Under the pieces are notes generated by a model. It searched no databases, was not told the origin of the DNA, and was given only the letters and a program-made list of their open reading frames with translations. Source: Crambe crambe (lineage: Eukaryota > Porifera > Demospongiae > Poecilosclerida > Crambeidae). Taken from it: 64,000 bases of DNA. Below are positions 20,336-31,562 of this stretch, piece after piece (position 1 is the first letter of the stretch; each line of letters opens with the position of its first letter). A program made the position numbers and the translations under genes. The stretch lies in assembly GCA_963924555.1 (NCBI GenBank), contig OZ004581.1, positions 3,348,001 to 3,412,000 on the forward strand, given 5' to 3'.

Positions 20336-20725
20336 TATTACACAATAAAATATTTCAATTCAAGAGTAAAAGTGACAGGTTTTCAATGTTAGTTGTGGTC
20401 TGTAGCTTGTTCTATCTAGCAGGCAGCAGGCAAACAGCAGCAGGAGGACTGACAGCTATTACACAATAAAATTCAAGAGTAGCTCTCAAAAGTGACAGGT
20501 TTTGAATGTTAGTTGTGGTCTGTAGCTTGTTCTATCTAGTAGGCAGCAGGCAAACACGAGCGGGAGGAAGACTGACAGCCATTATACAATAAAATATTTC
20601 AATTCTCAAGAGTAGCTAGCAATAAATCTCAAATGTGACTGATTTTGACAGCCAAGGAACAGCCATCATTACACAATAAAGCTTTTAAACCTTTTAAAAT
20701 GACAACAAAGGTGTTTAAGCTAAGG
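20336..20725. repeat. Three tandem copies of the ACAATAAAA / GCAGGCAAACA repeat
   Basis: Units start with (C)TATTACACAATAAAA or TTATACAATAAAA near 20338, 20457 and 20580, with a spacing of about 120 bases. The last copy continues as the 200-bp sequence also present at 8064-8264. Confidence 0.85.
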
Positions 20726-22160
20726 CAAACAGGGAGACTGACAGCGAGTATCGTATAGCAGGAAATTTTCGTAGACTGACCTCAATGGAACAAGTATTCT
20801 CATAACATGTTCTCAGATGAACTGTTGTTATAACTCTGTTCTACATTATTTCAATATTCTCATTGTTGACATGTTTGCTTTAGTGTGCCTGTTATTTTTT
20901 TATACATTTCTGATATATACTTGAATTTAATCATTGTGTTATTATTTTGTTATTGGTTTTATCTTTTTTATGGTTGTTTTTCCCCAGCAGAAGCTTAAAC
21001 AATGGTCACATGACTGAAGAATTTCTCCATTAATTATTTTCGTCACTTGTATTCTTTTTTTTTTTTTTTTTTTTTTTTACTTCCTCCATGTACAGCTACC
21101 ACAATATCATTTTAATTCCCCTTCATTGTTGTGAATGTTTTAAGATGACAAGCACATTCCATGTTCCGTCCTTGTCAAAAAAAAAGATCACTTCAATAGC
21201 ATGTACAACATGAAAAAGATACAAGATAGTTAAGTTGAAGATATTTTCATAGAGTTAATGTACTTCAAGCTACTACACATAAAATTTCTGTCTTTCATGA
21301 AGGGAAGAATAATTATCTGCTGATCCGAAGCACTCCCACCCATGAATGCATTCCTCATTATCTGCTGATTATTCCTCATTTGCTGATTCTGCACACCTTC
21401 ATCTCATGCACTGGTGCATGTACTATCTCAAAAATTGAAGAGGAAGTACATGATGATTACTTCACACTTGAAAGCATTCTTTATGATGCTTTCCACTTGA
21501 TCTGTATCTTGATGTCTGGAGCTTTTGGATCTGTAGCTGCATCAATTTTAGGGACCTAGCTTGGTAGCAGACTTGAATTCAAGTTTTATTTGAATGCCAA
21601 TAGAAATTCAGAGGGGGAGTGTAACTGCTGTTCTGGGGGCTTTAGTTAATTTCATTCTTATCAATACGACGCCATTTTAACATCACTATTAGAATTATAT
21701 TACTGTGTATAGATAATAAACTTTTATTGTAAGTTGACATGTTTCCTTTAGTGTCTGTTATTTTTTTTATACATTTCTGATATATACTTGAATATAATCA
21801 TTGTGTTGTTATTGTTTTTGTTGTTGGTTTTATCTTTCTACTTTTTTATATCATATCACTGTCCATATATTTCACTCCTTCATTAATTTTGTTTCACAGT
21901 AAACGGACATTTTTATGTAAACCAAATTTTATTCATTTATTATTTTAAGGTTTGATATGTAACTTTCTTCCTTTTTGTACATCTTACATTACATTGTATG
22001 TAAGTAAATCTTAGGTTACTATAATGATACATTAGAATGGCCTTTTTAATATAATTATACTGTTTTCCTGTTTTAGTTTTTTTTGTTTGTTTGTTTCTCT
22101 CTCCTCTCTCTATAGTTTTCTCTTTCTCTGTATATTTTCCTGAAACAAAGGGCTCATCCC
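20726..22160. other. AT-rich interval with a 105-bp direct repeat pair
   Basis: 20865-20970 and 21733-21840 are close copies (GTTGACATGTTT...TTTTATCTTT). Between them AGAGGGGGAG|TGTAACTG at 21610-21627 looks like a polypurine tract beside an LTR start, followed by AATAAA-like words. This could be the tail of a copia-type element but no coding remains. A poly-T run of about 25 bases lies at 21054-21079. Confidence 0.35.
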
Positions 22161-22163
22161 AAC

Positions 22164-22399
22164 ATGGACACAAAGTCAGAAACAATTGCTTTCAATTTCC
22201 AGTCATTGCCACTAACAGTGAGAGCCCTATGCTTACAGAGGGCATACTCTACCAAACTCCCACATACTTTCAAGCCGGTCGACTTTGTAGCATTGACAAA
22301 GAATCCTTTTGATGGTGATGATGGTGAATACCTGAGTGATATTAAAACAAAGCTTGCATCAACTGTCAACATCCCTAGAAAGTTGACAAAGAATAGAAA
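22164..22399 (+). CDS. Possible first exon, unrecognised
   Basis: The ATG at 22164 opens MDTKSETIAFNFQSLPLTVR and continues to KLTKNRK, followed by AGAAA|GTGAGT, a strong donor. The composition is protein-like, but I found no downstream exon with confidence and no known domain. The opposite strand is also open here, which lowers confidence. Confidence 0.3.
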
Positions 22400-22403
22400 G
22401 TGA

Positions 22404-23298
22404 GTACTTTTTGTACTAATTGCGCTCAGTTTTGTTGACTTTAAAGAGAATTATAAGCACTTCATTCATGCCACCAGCAGCACTTCTGATACTGCCAGAA
22501 GGAGATACGAAAATTGATGGTTTGGACAGCCAGTCAACTTTGAACCCATAGCAGCACTGTATACTTGTTTAAGACATACTTTCCTATTGTAAATTTGTAC
22601 TAGTGACTTTTGCTTGCTTGTGCAGTTTTTTCTTCAGTGCCTGGCATGCATTTATTATGTCCTTATCGCTTACAACTGTCTCTTGCTTTTTGTTTGATTC
22701 ACTTACTGCAATATTCAATGTCCTGTATTCTGTTTGTCCACTTCATTGTATAAACCGAGAGACTTTGATAGAGCCTTAAGAAGGTCACTACCCTTTCTGT
22801 ACACTAGTGTACCGTATCTCTTATGTTTGCATACAGCAGCTTCTGCTGGAAAAACAAGACAAGATACTCAATTATGGGACATTCTTTCTGCTTGCTTATC
22901 ATTGTAAGTTGTCAGGATGTACAACAGTGACTAAATTTTTTTCCCAAGGCGAGAGACTATAAGAGGGCATACAGGGAAGGCCATAAAGCTTTTCCTGAAA
23001 AGGAGTATTCAAAGGAGGTGATACAGTGTGAATTTTATCATTCCCTTCAATGTGGCCTATCATTATAGCCAGCTGCTGAAAATTCAACTCCTTTGCTATC
23101 CAGTACAGCTATACATGAGTGATTGACCATACATGCAAATGCGTTTTGCTGGTTCATGAGTGTTTCACTTCTATCTAGATCTATAAAGATTAGGAGTGAG
23201 GGTCTACACTATTTTTCTAAGGTCCTGGTATACATCAGGTTGATTGCCCATCATTCTGATTAGGAAATTTGTATACCCACTCTAGTTGAAAAGGGGAT
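22404..23298. other. Interval with no supported gene
   Basis: I see nothing recognisable. It separates the possible exon at 22164 from the Helitron relic. Confidence 0.45.
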
Positions 23299-23301
23299 CT
23301 A

Positions 23302-25959
23302 GTGAGCATGCTCAGAGGTTGGAGCAACATTGCATGTGCTATTCTCTAATACTGGTACAGGAAGCTTGAACAAACTATGCACAGTTCTTCCTTCAGGCAT
23401 GAGAGTTGCTGCAATTCCAGTCCATGCTGCACATGCAACCTTTTTGTTATGGTGTCGCAAGTAGGCTGCCAACTTGTTGAAGACATAAGTCTTTCCACAT
23501 CCTCCAGGGGCATCAATGTAGTGGAGTCTTGATGGTGTCCCATCTTCTCCTTCAGCATTCATAACAGACTGCAGCACAGCCTCTACCACGTGTTGCTGCT
23601 CGCGATTGAGGTCATCAAAGCTTGGTGGTAGTTCAGAAACATCGTTGAATTCCCCTTGAGGTAAAGGAAGGCCAATACTTAAACAGCTCAACCCATTTTC
23701 TTGTAGCAGACGGTTGATGTCATGAAGAGCTTATTCACAGCAGCCTCATGGGTGTGGTGTCTGGCAAAGTCCTCAATCAATGCATCAGTGTGAGTTGTCC
23801 ACAGTGTTCCTTTTAATTGTCTTGCTTTTTGGTCGATGTGAACCTGGTGACATTTCAGGCGTACGTCGTCGATATCGACATATTGAAGATCCGGTCCGAT
23901 GATAACTGGGATCAGATGGTTGGCAGTATGTACAGATGGTAGCAAACATGCTCCGAAGTTGTCTGGGCATCTGAAATTGACTTGCTTCCATTAATGCGTC
24001 ATTGTACTCAGAGTCGTCAGTCAAGAGATGTCTTCTGATACATGCATCACGGAAAGTGAGACATACTTCACCAGAAACTGTCTTCAAGTCATCATAACTT
24101 GTTGCTCCAGGCACATGTAAAAGCAACAACCTTAGGTGAAACTTCTCTGGATCAGCTGGATTCACAGAATACATTCTGCTGATGATCCTATCACCACCTC
24201 TCTGTCTTGGGATCCACTTCTTGGCTCTGTCATTAAAAACATAGTGATGTGGAATCTCAGTGTACAGGAACTCTCTTGCATTTGGATCTTCAGTATTGAG
24301 CTTAAACCAGGCTGTCAAGTGAGTATTCCTCATTGATTCTCTCTCCACTGCTTCTGCCTCTCCACCCTACACTCTCTGTTGATGAGGAAGATGAACTGAT
24401 AGCCTATAAATGGTATGTGATTGTTCATGCATCCGATATTCTGACAGATGCCACACTACCTCAGGTGCTGACACATATCTGCAGTTGAGGTATGTGGTGA
24501 TCTCATCCTGTGGGTATGCATGATTATTATGTGCATGTCTTGAAGTTTATTGTAATTGGCTTGCTGTTGGTGAACTGCTGTCATCAACCACCATCTCCAA
24601 ATTGGCACAATCGTAGATGTACTTGAAGAGGTACTTCACACTTTTCACTGATGCACAGGCTTCAAGGTTGATGTGTGACTTCAGAGATGAGCCTGTCAGT
24701 CTTCACATATGCATCTACTGCATACTGCTGAAACAACTTGCCAGAGCTATGAATCGGACTGAACCCATCTCTTACAGCCAAACGATAGCAATAGAACTGC
24801 TGCATTGTGAGCCTGTTGTGAGTTGATGTCTGATATTCTGCTACGTGAGACATGCCATTATGCCAGCCTGTGTCACCCCTGGGAAAAAGAATAGGATAGC
24901 ACATAGGATCTAGGTGACATGACATGTAAGAGATTCTTTCCGGTTGCCTATCCCTTGGGTACACCACAATGTCTCTCATTGCCGGGGGGGGGGGCTCCAT
25001 CCTCTCCTACAAATACAGCTGCCACTTCATCATGTGTGGGCTCATTATATCGACGGCAGTCAGGTCCACGCTTGAAAAATAGCCTAACTGATTGTGGTTC
25101 TCTGTTGTCCATTTGTGCATCTTGCTCTTCTCTTTGTTCCATGGCGTACATGTGTCTATAAGCACTGGCATACGGACTGTTCGCTCTCATCACCTCATCG
25201 ATTATCTCCATCACACTTTGTAGGCACTCACTATTTAGGTACATTCATACGAGAGGTTACTGCACTATTTCCTTCAATTATGTACAGCTGACCATACTGC
25301 CTCTCCTGTCCCATAGGTGGGTGTAGAGTGTTGGTCGAGTGATATGTCTGACCATGAATTCTGTAGCAGTAAGTTCCACGACCTGCAGTGGTTTTTAATA
25401 GGGGGTTCCGAACAATCATTTATTGTGCAAGTCTGCATAGGATTAATTATTTTTCAGTTCATTTTTGGGGAGTGGGGTAACAGGCATGGTGACTGACCTG
25501 GTATTGGCACTATTGTAGCTCCATATGAAGCGAAGGAAAAAGCACTGTTATATTTTCATATGTTAGTTCTGAAGTTGTTGGGCATTACACTATCACCAGT
25601 AAACAGTTCTTTGAGTGCAGAGGGATAATCAGTAAGAGGTGGTAGACTAACTTGACAACAGTTGAGAGTTTCATTTGCAAACCTCAAAGCTTGACAATGT
25701 TGACAAACTGAAGACATGGGCCCAAGGTAGATACTGCTGTTAGTTCTCCTCATACTCTCTCTCTCTCACTGGCTGACATTTCTTCCCTTCTTCTTCTCTC
25801 CCTCACTCTGTACCTCTCTCTTTCTCTTGCTCTCTCATCTTCTGTCAAGTGTTCTCTTCGACTTCTCTGCCTCTCTCTCTCTCTTGTTCTTTCAACTTCA
25901 GTGAAATGTGCTCTCCGACTTCTCTGCCTCTCTCTCTCCCTTGCTCTTCTAGTTTCCAT
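23302..25959 (-). pseudogene. Helitron Rep/helicase relic (5' half, frameshifted)
   Basis: In minus-strand order: a basic ARERERQRSRR-type leader (25959-25750); a SSVCQHCQALRFANET zinc-finger-like box and the LPPLTDYPSALKELF block (25753-25556); YRIHGQTYHSTNTLHPP and RQYGQLYIIEG (25419-25231); SPYASAYRHM (25244-24948); HLDPMCYPILFPRGDTGWH (24662-25000); the YVSAPE/HEQSHTIYRLSVHLP segment (about 24360-24480); and the Helitron helicase-like domain (24348-23785). A Pif1-type Walker A, DAPGGCGKTYVFNKL, with AWTGIAATL and TVHSLFKLPVP follows, truncated at 23302. The order matches sponge and cnidarian Helitrons, rolling-circle transposons. Frame changes occur at the GA-rich tract, the poly-G run near 24984 and about 23732, and an inserted module sits at 23811-23906. 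The Rep HUH motif could not be placed. Confidence 0.9.
23811..23906 (-). repeat. Inserted GPDLQ/LKC module in the Helitron helicase-like domain
   Basis: The helicase-like frame reads CTYCQPSDP up to about 23907. The expected continuation LWTTHTDALIEDFARHH resumes in another frame at about 23810. The intervening 95 bases encode VIIGPDLQYVDIDDVRLKC and on, as in the frame at 11698-11979. The length shifts the frame, so the insertion inactivates the Helitron protein. Confidence 0.6.
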
Positions 25960-26036
25960 CTTATCTGACCTTCACCTCTGCCTCTCTAGCTCTCCTTGCT
26001 TAGTGCAAGCGGAATTTCGCGCCATTATATTTAAAT
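25960..26036. promoter_or_regulatory. Leader between Helitron start and tandem duplication
   Basis: This short stretch lies upstream of the Helitron ATG and contains ATATTTAAAT, a TATA-like word. Its position suggests a promoter, without further evidence. Confidence 0.25.
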
Positions 26037-26347
26037 CTGAGCATGCGCAAAGCTAACAGCATAGCTGATCTGCATAAGTAACGCTGCCGTTGCAGTAGCG
26101 CAGTAGTGTGTTGGCTCGCGAAGCCTGCAGACTCTGGTTTGTCCCTAACTGGAATAGGTTTTTTTTTCTTTCTCAATTCTGAGCATGCGCAAAGCTAACA
26201 GCATAGCTGATCTGCACAATGTTTAAATATCGGTTGAAAATCAAGCATAAGTAATGCTGCCGTTGCAGTAGTGCAGTAGTGTGTTGGCTCGCGAAGCCCG
26301 CGGACTCGGGTTTGTAACTGGAATAGGTTTTTTTTCTTTCTCAATTT
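26037..26347. repeat. Tandem duplication 5' of the Helitron
   Basis: CTGAGCATGCGCAAAGCTAA begins at 26037 and again at 26179. The second copy has about 30 extra bases (CAATGTTTAAATATCGG...) and both end in AACTGGAATAGG plus a T run and CTTTCTCAATT. Such duplications directly 5' of an element can contain its promoter. Confidence 0.9.
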
Positions 26348-27234
26348 TTAACTGTGATGCATTACCTTGACGTATTGTGACGTGGTGCGTACTATTATAT
26401 TCTGCCAATACCTCATATACAACTAAAGTTTCACTCTAAATAATGTGTATCTATGTATTATCTAAGTTGGAGAAAACCTCACCAAAGTTGAATTTTTGCA
26501 CTTTCTTCCAGGTATTCTGGAAAATTATTATGTATTACAATTATGCTAATAAATACCTGGTGCACTGCATTTTAGTTTTTCACAAGAATAAACGAAAAGA
26601 TCGAGAAAAAAGAGTGTAAATCACTGCAAAAGTACATGCAAGACGGCATGGCCACCTAGCAACAGAGCGAGGCACGAATTGTCTTAATTATTATCCGTAT
26701 ATTGTCTGTATACATGGTCGTTTCGTATCCACCTCGGGTACTATATTATCTATGCATCACCGTTTAATAGCGCTACTTCTCGATCTATTGTCGATGACCT
26801 CTACCTATTCTCGACCAACCGTTGACTTACTATTGTACTGTTGTCGACCATTACTCATTTTTGGTACTATTTAAGTTGAAATAAATACTACAATAAAAAA
26901 CAACCTTATTAAAAAACAACCTATTCATCATACTACAATTTTACCAGCACAAATTTCATAAAAATTGAAACATTACAGACGAAGTGGTGTATCGCTAACT
27001 ACATAGCTACATAACAGTTATACAAAATTGCACCACACACACAGACAAAATGGCCTTCTTCATCTTTTCATAAGCAATCTTCATGCATCCACTGTGATAA
27101 CTTGTCATAACGTAGGACCATAGAATATAGTAATCGCACTTACTTTTGTATATATATAAAAAGGAGGTGCAGAGGTGCCCAAAATGAGGACATAGCAGGA
27201 AATGACGATAATAAATACACTACACTCCTCACCA
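26348..27234. other. Non-coding interval
   Basis: The interval is AT-rich with no supported gene. A TATATATATAAAAAGG word lies at about 27149-27164. Confidence 0.5.
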
Positions 27235-27239
27235 CTAAA

Positions 27240-29775
27240 ATGAGAGTACAAAATCATGATAATGACAAATTAAATAAGTCTCACTGTTAATGCCATTGAT
27301 GTGCATGATACCAGTTTGGTGTCTGGCGTGAACGACTTGGGTATTCTCGTCGTTCCAAAGTGTCAGATGAGGTAGACGCTGGCGGGGCCGCAACTGGATT
27401 GGCAGGAGGTAAGGCAGGTTCCTCAGTAGGTTCAGGTTGCTCCTCTGGAGGAGGAGGAGAGTCATTCTGAGGCAAGAGAATAGCCATTTTGTCAGGTTCA
27501 GGTGAGTCTCTATTGGATATAACTTCTTGAGTGTGGGCGGCATCCAGAGCACGAGATTTGGTAGGAGTCAGAGAAGGCGGTTTCTCCTCGATTGACTTGA
27601 GCTGGTCAGCATGCCTTTTCCATATTTGGTCTTGGCCGACCTCAATCAGGTAAATGACAAGAACAATGTACACTTTTACTGGTGGTTTTTAGAGATTGCT
27701 TCAAGGATTGCACGAATCTCTCAGCAAGGCCATTACTGGCAGGATGATAAGGAGCAGTCCTTATGTGTTTTATCCCATTTGCCTTAGTGAAATTTGCAAA
27801 CTCATCAGAGATAAACTGAGGTCCTTTATCGGTAACTATCTGCTCGGGCAGACCATAAGCAGCAAATGTTTGCCTCAACACTTCCAAGGTCTTAGTAGTA
27901 GTGGTACTGCTCATTATATGCACTTCAGGCCACTTCGAATGGGCATCAATACAAACTAAAAACATGGATCCTTGAAATGGTCCCAAGAAATTCGCTGCCA
28001 AGGCCGTAGGCCAACTCCACGGATGTAACAGAACACTGGGAGGTTTGTGCTTTACAGCCAGACAGGGTTCACATGACCTGGCTAACATTTCAATTTCTTT
28101 ATCTAGCCCTGGCCACCACATATAACTCCGGGCAACCAGTTTCATACGTGAAATACCTGGATGATTTTCTTCTCCAAAAGTTTTTTTCTCAGCTTTGCTG
28201 GCACAACCACTCGGATTCCACATAATAGGCAGCGTCAATTCTTGCTTCCTGGTAGAATAAGGATGCAGTGGTTACTTGGAATCAATAACAGCGGGCCAGC
28301 CATCCACTGTATAACACAACACTTGACTTAGAATTTGATTGTTTCGAGTGGCTTGACGAAGTTGAGGTACAGTTACTGGGAGACTTTCCATCTGTGTGAT
28401 ATTGAAAACTCTGAGGGTAGAGTTTAATGGCAGTCTTGACAAACCATCAATAATGCACCAATAAGTTAGGTGAGGTTAGCTTCTCTTTGGCTAACCTAAA
28501 ACTTTCATCACATTCTTTGGACCACTTCCACTTTCGGTCCTTACACAATAAATCATTTAGGGGGTGGATCAATATAGCCAAATTGGGGATAAATTTACAA
28601 TAATAATTGAGTAACCCCAGGAATGATTGTAGTTCCTGTACATTTTTAGGGGGTGGAGCATCAGTAATGGCTTCTAGTTTACTATCAGTGGCATGTATCC
28701 CCTCGGAATCAATCTGATGACCCAAATATTCCACTTGATTTTGCGTGAACTCGCACTTCTCCTGATTTGCATGAATAATATAGTGTCCATCAGTCAAGTT
28801 CTTCCTCAACAGTTTCTCTCAGGGAAAATGGAACAGGACGAGGCTTCCAGAATCGAGGCCTAGCATCTTTTGAGAGGTGGAGGGTAGCCGTGAACCCATC
28901 AATAGTGCCCAATCCTTCAGACAATACATCCTTGAATTCCGTGAGTAGAGACTTCAGCGATCCTTGATGCTGACTAATAGTACGAATAGACTTCCAGTCC
29001 AATGTGATATGGTTTAGCCAGTTTCGCCCTAGAAGACTAGGTCCAGGTCCCTTCACTACTATGAGGGATAACCCTTTCACACACTTGGTCTCTGTACTGT
29101 TCTATCAAATTCGGAATCTCGCCAAGGACAGACATGGCCTCACCTGTATAGGTTTTGAGAACTACCCTGGAGGCTGATAAGGGTAACCATGGAAAAACAG
29201 AATTCTTTGTTTCTGCAGAAATCACTGAAACAGCGGCTCCTCAAATTCTAGTGGTTTCTGGTTCACTTCCATACTGACCCTAATGGGGGACGATGTGGAG
29301 TTAGCTGAATGTATATTGTGCATTGGGTCACTCTCCAATAAATCCTCCTGTTCAGCAGGAAGGTAATCAGTCTTCCCCTCAATGGTGGCTTTGCCTGGTG
29401 GAAAAGGTGAAGTCTTTTGTACACCTCCAGGGACCTTCTTTTTGGATCGACATACCGGGGCAATGTGACCAACCTTGCCGCAGCGATGGCAAGTGGCCTC
29501 TTTGAATTTACAAGGGACTCCAGGATGGTTGTGACCACAGCGACAAGGAAGTTTCTTGGTGTCTGAAGATTTCACATTAATACTTGAGCCCAAGCCAGCA
29601 AACTTCATTCGAAAGACGGATGCTACAGGATCTTTCAGCTTTTTCTGACCTCTGCCCCAGCTGACTCCATGCTTTGAGCAATCCTAATACGCAAACCACA
29701 AACTAGACGGTCAAGTAAGGCTTGTTCTAGAAAAAAGTTTTCGAACTTGCACTCAGCGGCCAACTTGGTACATGG
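27240..29775 (-). pseudogene. Ty3/gypsy gag-pol relic, two internal deletions
   Basis: In minus-strand order: a gag tail (FFLEQALLDRLVCGL, about 29700); a CCHC knuckle CHRCGKVGHIAPVC preceded by CRCGHNHPGVPC (29222-29608); protease-RT linker (LPLSASRVVLKTYTGE, SLLGRNWLNHITLDW, PRPVPFSLRETVEEELD); RT thumb and RNase H lead-in (EKCEFTQNQVEYLGHQID, LQSFLGLLNYYCKFIPNLA, 28447-28809); ADGLSRLPLN-like spacer; zinc-binding plus integrase core with CIDAHSKWPEVH, VTDKGPQFISDEF and NGLAERFVQSL (27642-28238); and a proline-rich tail with YPSRSRQTPNWY. The RT core including YxDD is missing at about 28800, and most of RNase H at about 28447. It cannot transpose by itself. Confidence 0.92.
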
Positions 29776-29779
29776 GTGT

Positions 29780-30055
29780 GCACAAGGTTGATATTAGGCC
29801 ATACCCTCTATATGTTGGTATTCGAGTGAAGTAAGGCAAAGTGGGGCTATTTCGAACGGTGGGGTTATTCAAAACTCCACAACCTTACGAGCTCCATTTT
29901 GAAAGATATATTCTACTAAATAATGTGATAGTACTTTAAAAAGGGGGTCTTATGGAGCAAAAATTCAAAACAGAGTTATTGGTATCATTCTAAAGCTCTT
30001 AATCTGGAGATTTACATGGCAAATTAATACATCATATTCTGGGCCAAAAAGCACG
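29780..30055. other. Short non-coding interval
   Basis: No gene or repeat was recognised. Confidence 0.45.
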
Positions 30056-30400
30056 TTAGATGTCTTTTGCATTGACGGCAGTGCAATACATTTCCTCTCC
30101 ACTTACGACATGGAAGTTGTGAGTCTGCTCAGGTGCTATTGGTGATGCTTCATCACGTTTCTTTTGCTCGAAGTATTTTGGGGTAGCCTTCGGTTTATCA
30201 AATATTAAGTGAACCTCAGTGATGCCCCTAGTGAAGTGTGGGATGATATATCTTTGTGACAAAAATCGTCCATAGTCACCAAATGTAGTGAGGCTTCCAA
30301 GAGGAGCTGTGTTTATCATAAATATCCCTTCCACTATGCAGCATTGTGGCTGCCATCCTTGTGGGTATTGTGTGTGAAAGAAAAACTTTTTGTGGAGCAT
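30056..30400 (-). CDS. Conserved-looking unassigned frame
   Basis: The 114-residue frame contains IEGIF-like and DYGRFLSQRYIIPHF segments, then GITEVHLIFDKPKATPKYFEQKKRD, and ends at a TAA before 30056. The strand LIFDKP followed by a basic helix gives the impression of a PIN/XPG-like or transposon-borne domain, but I cannot assign it. A second frame upstream (30732-30941) could be an earlier exon. There are no introns I can prove. Confidence 0.4.
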   Translation of the reverse strand: MLHKKFFFHTQYPQGWQPQCCIVEGIFMINTAPLGSLTTFGDYGRFLSQRYIIPHFTRGITEVHLIFDKPKATPKYFEQKKRDEASPIAPEQTHNFHVVSGEEMYCTAVNAKDI

Positions 30401-31562
30401 TTTGATACTATTTTTCTAAGGCTTTTGTCATGTAATGCTTTTGACCTTTCAGTGGGATCCCTTGATGGTCTGATGTTTTATCCATGGCCAAGTTGGTCAC
30501 TTGTTGTAGTGATGTGGGAGAGATGGTATGTATTCTGTACCTAATTTTTTCAAGTAGTGATTGGAGCTCGCTGTCTAGGCTTGCTTTGTTGTCACCCTTA
30601 ATGATGGTTATTATTGGGCAAGTGAAACAAACCCTATCTGTGTCAGATATGTGACCGTCAAAACCAGTAGTCGTTCGTAAATGCTGTTCGATATTTGCAG
30701 GGTTTGGGATTTCATATTCTTAAGAGAGGTGTTACAGGTGGGACAGTTGGTGTTTGGTTGTACTTGTATGGGGAAGAACACTCATTTTGCCACATTCCTC
30801 TACTGCTAAGCTCATTCTATTTACATCAACCATGTTGCTAGAAGCAAATACATCGTTTGTACAACACCTAATACAGCATTCATTTTTAATCCTTTGTTTT
30901 TCCCACCTAGGTGGAATTGGTGAGAACTCGTCCGACATCATCTCTGCATGGCCAGCATATGTGGTTGTCCCCTGTGATGCCCTTCTCAGCTACAAACTCA
31001 CATGCCTTGTTTTTTTTCCATATTTTCACACGAGACATAGTCATGGGGGGTATTACACAAGGCACAATCTGTGGCTTTTGACATGATCTGTATAATATAT
31101 TGCAACTGCATGCATGAGTAATTAAGTACCTGCAACGATGTGGTAAACACTACCTCACTTTGTGATGATGATTCGTTATGTCTGTTGTGGTATGTCTGTT
31201 GTGGTAAGTGGGAACAGCTGCAAATTTGCTATGTAGGAAGCAGCTGCATATATGTACTATGAACTCTTCTGATGTGATGGCTTAAGTGGAGAAAAAAGTC
31301 GTTATACTTCAAGAATACAGCACTAGAAGCTTGCTAAAAAGTCCAAAATTTTGCAGATAATTTCTGGGACGCTTTATGATCACTTCCTGTGAAAAATAAA
31401 TTTGTATTGCGCCCTACGGACTTCCGGTACGTGGGCGTATGTCCGACCACCCTTAAATCAATGTTCTTCCAGTGTAAATGGCCTAAATTTAAATTTGATA
31501 TATCAAGTTGACATGTCGTAATAAGAGATGCCATCACCATAAACATTCGATGAGAAGCATAA
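30401..31562. other. Interval with no firm gene
   Basis: The minus frame at 30732-30941 has Cys pairs (CCIRCCTNDV) but lacks support. The rest is AT-rich spacer ending at the transposon's left TAA duplication (31560-31562). Confidence 0.4.
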
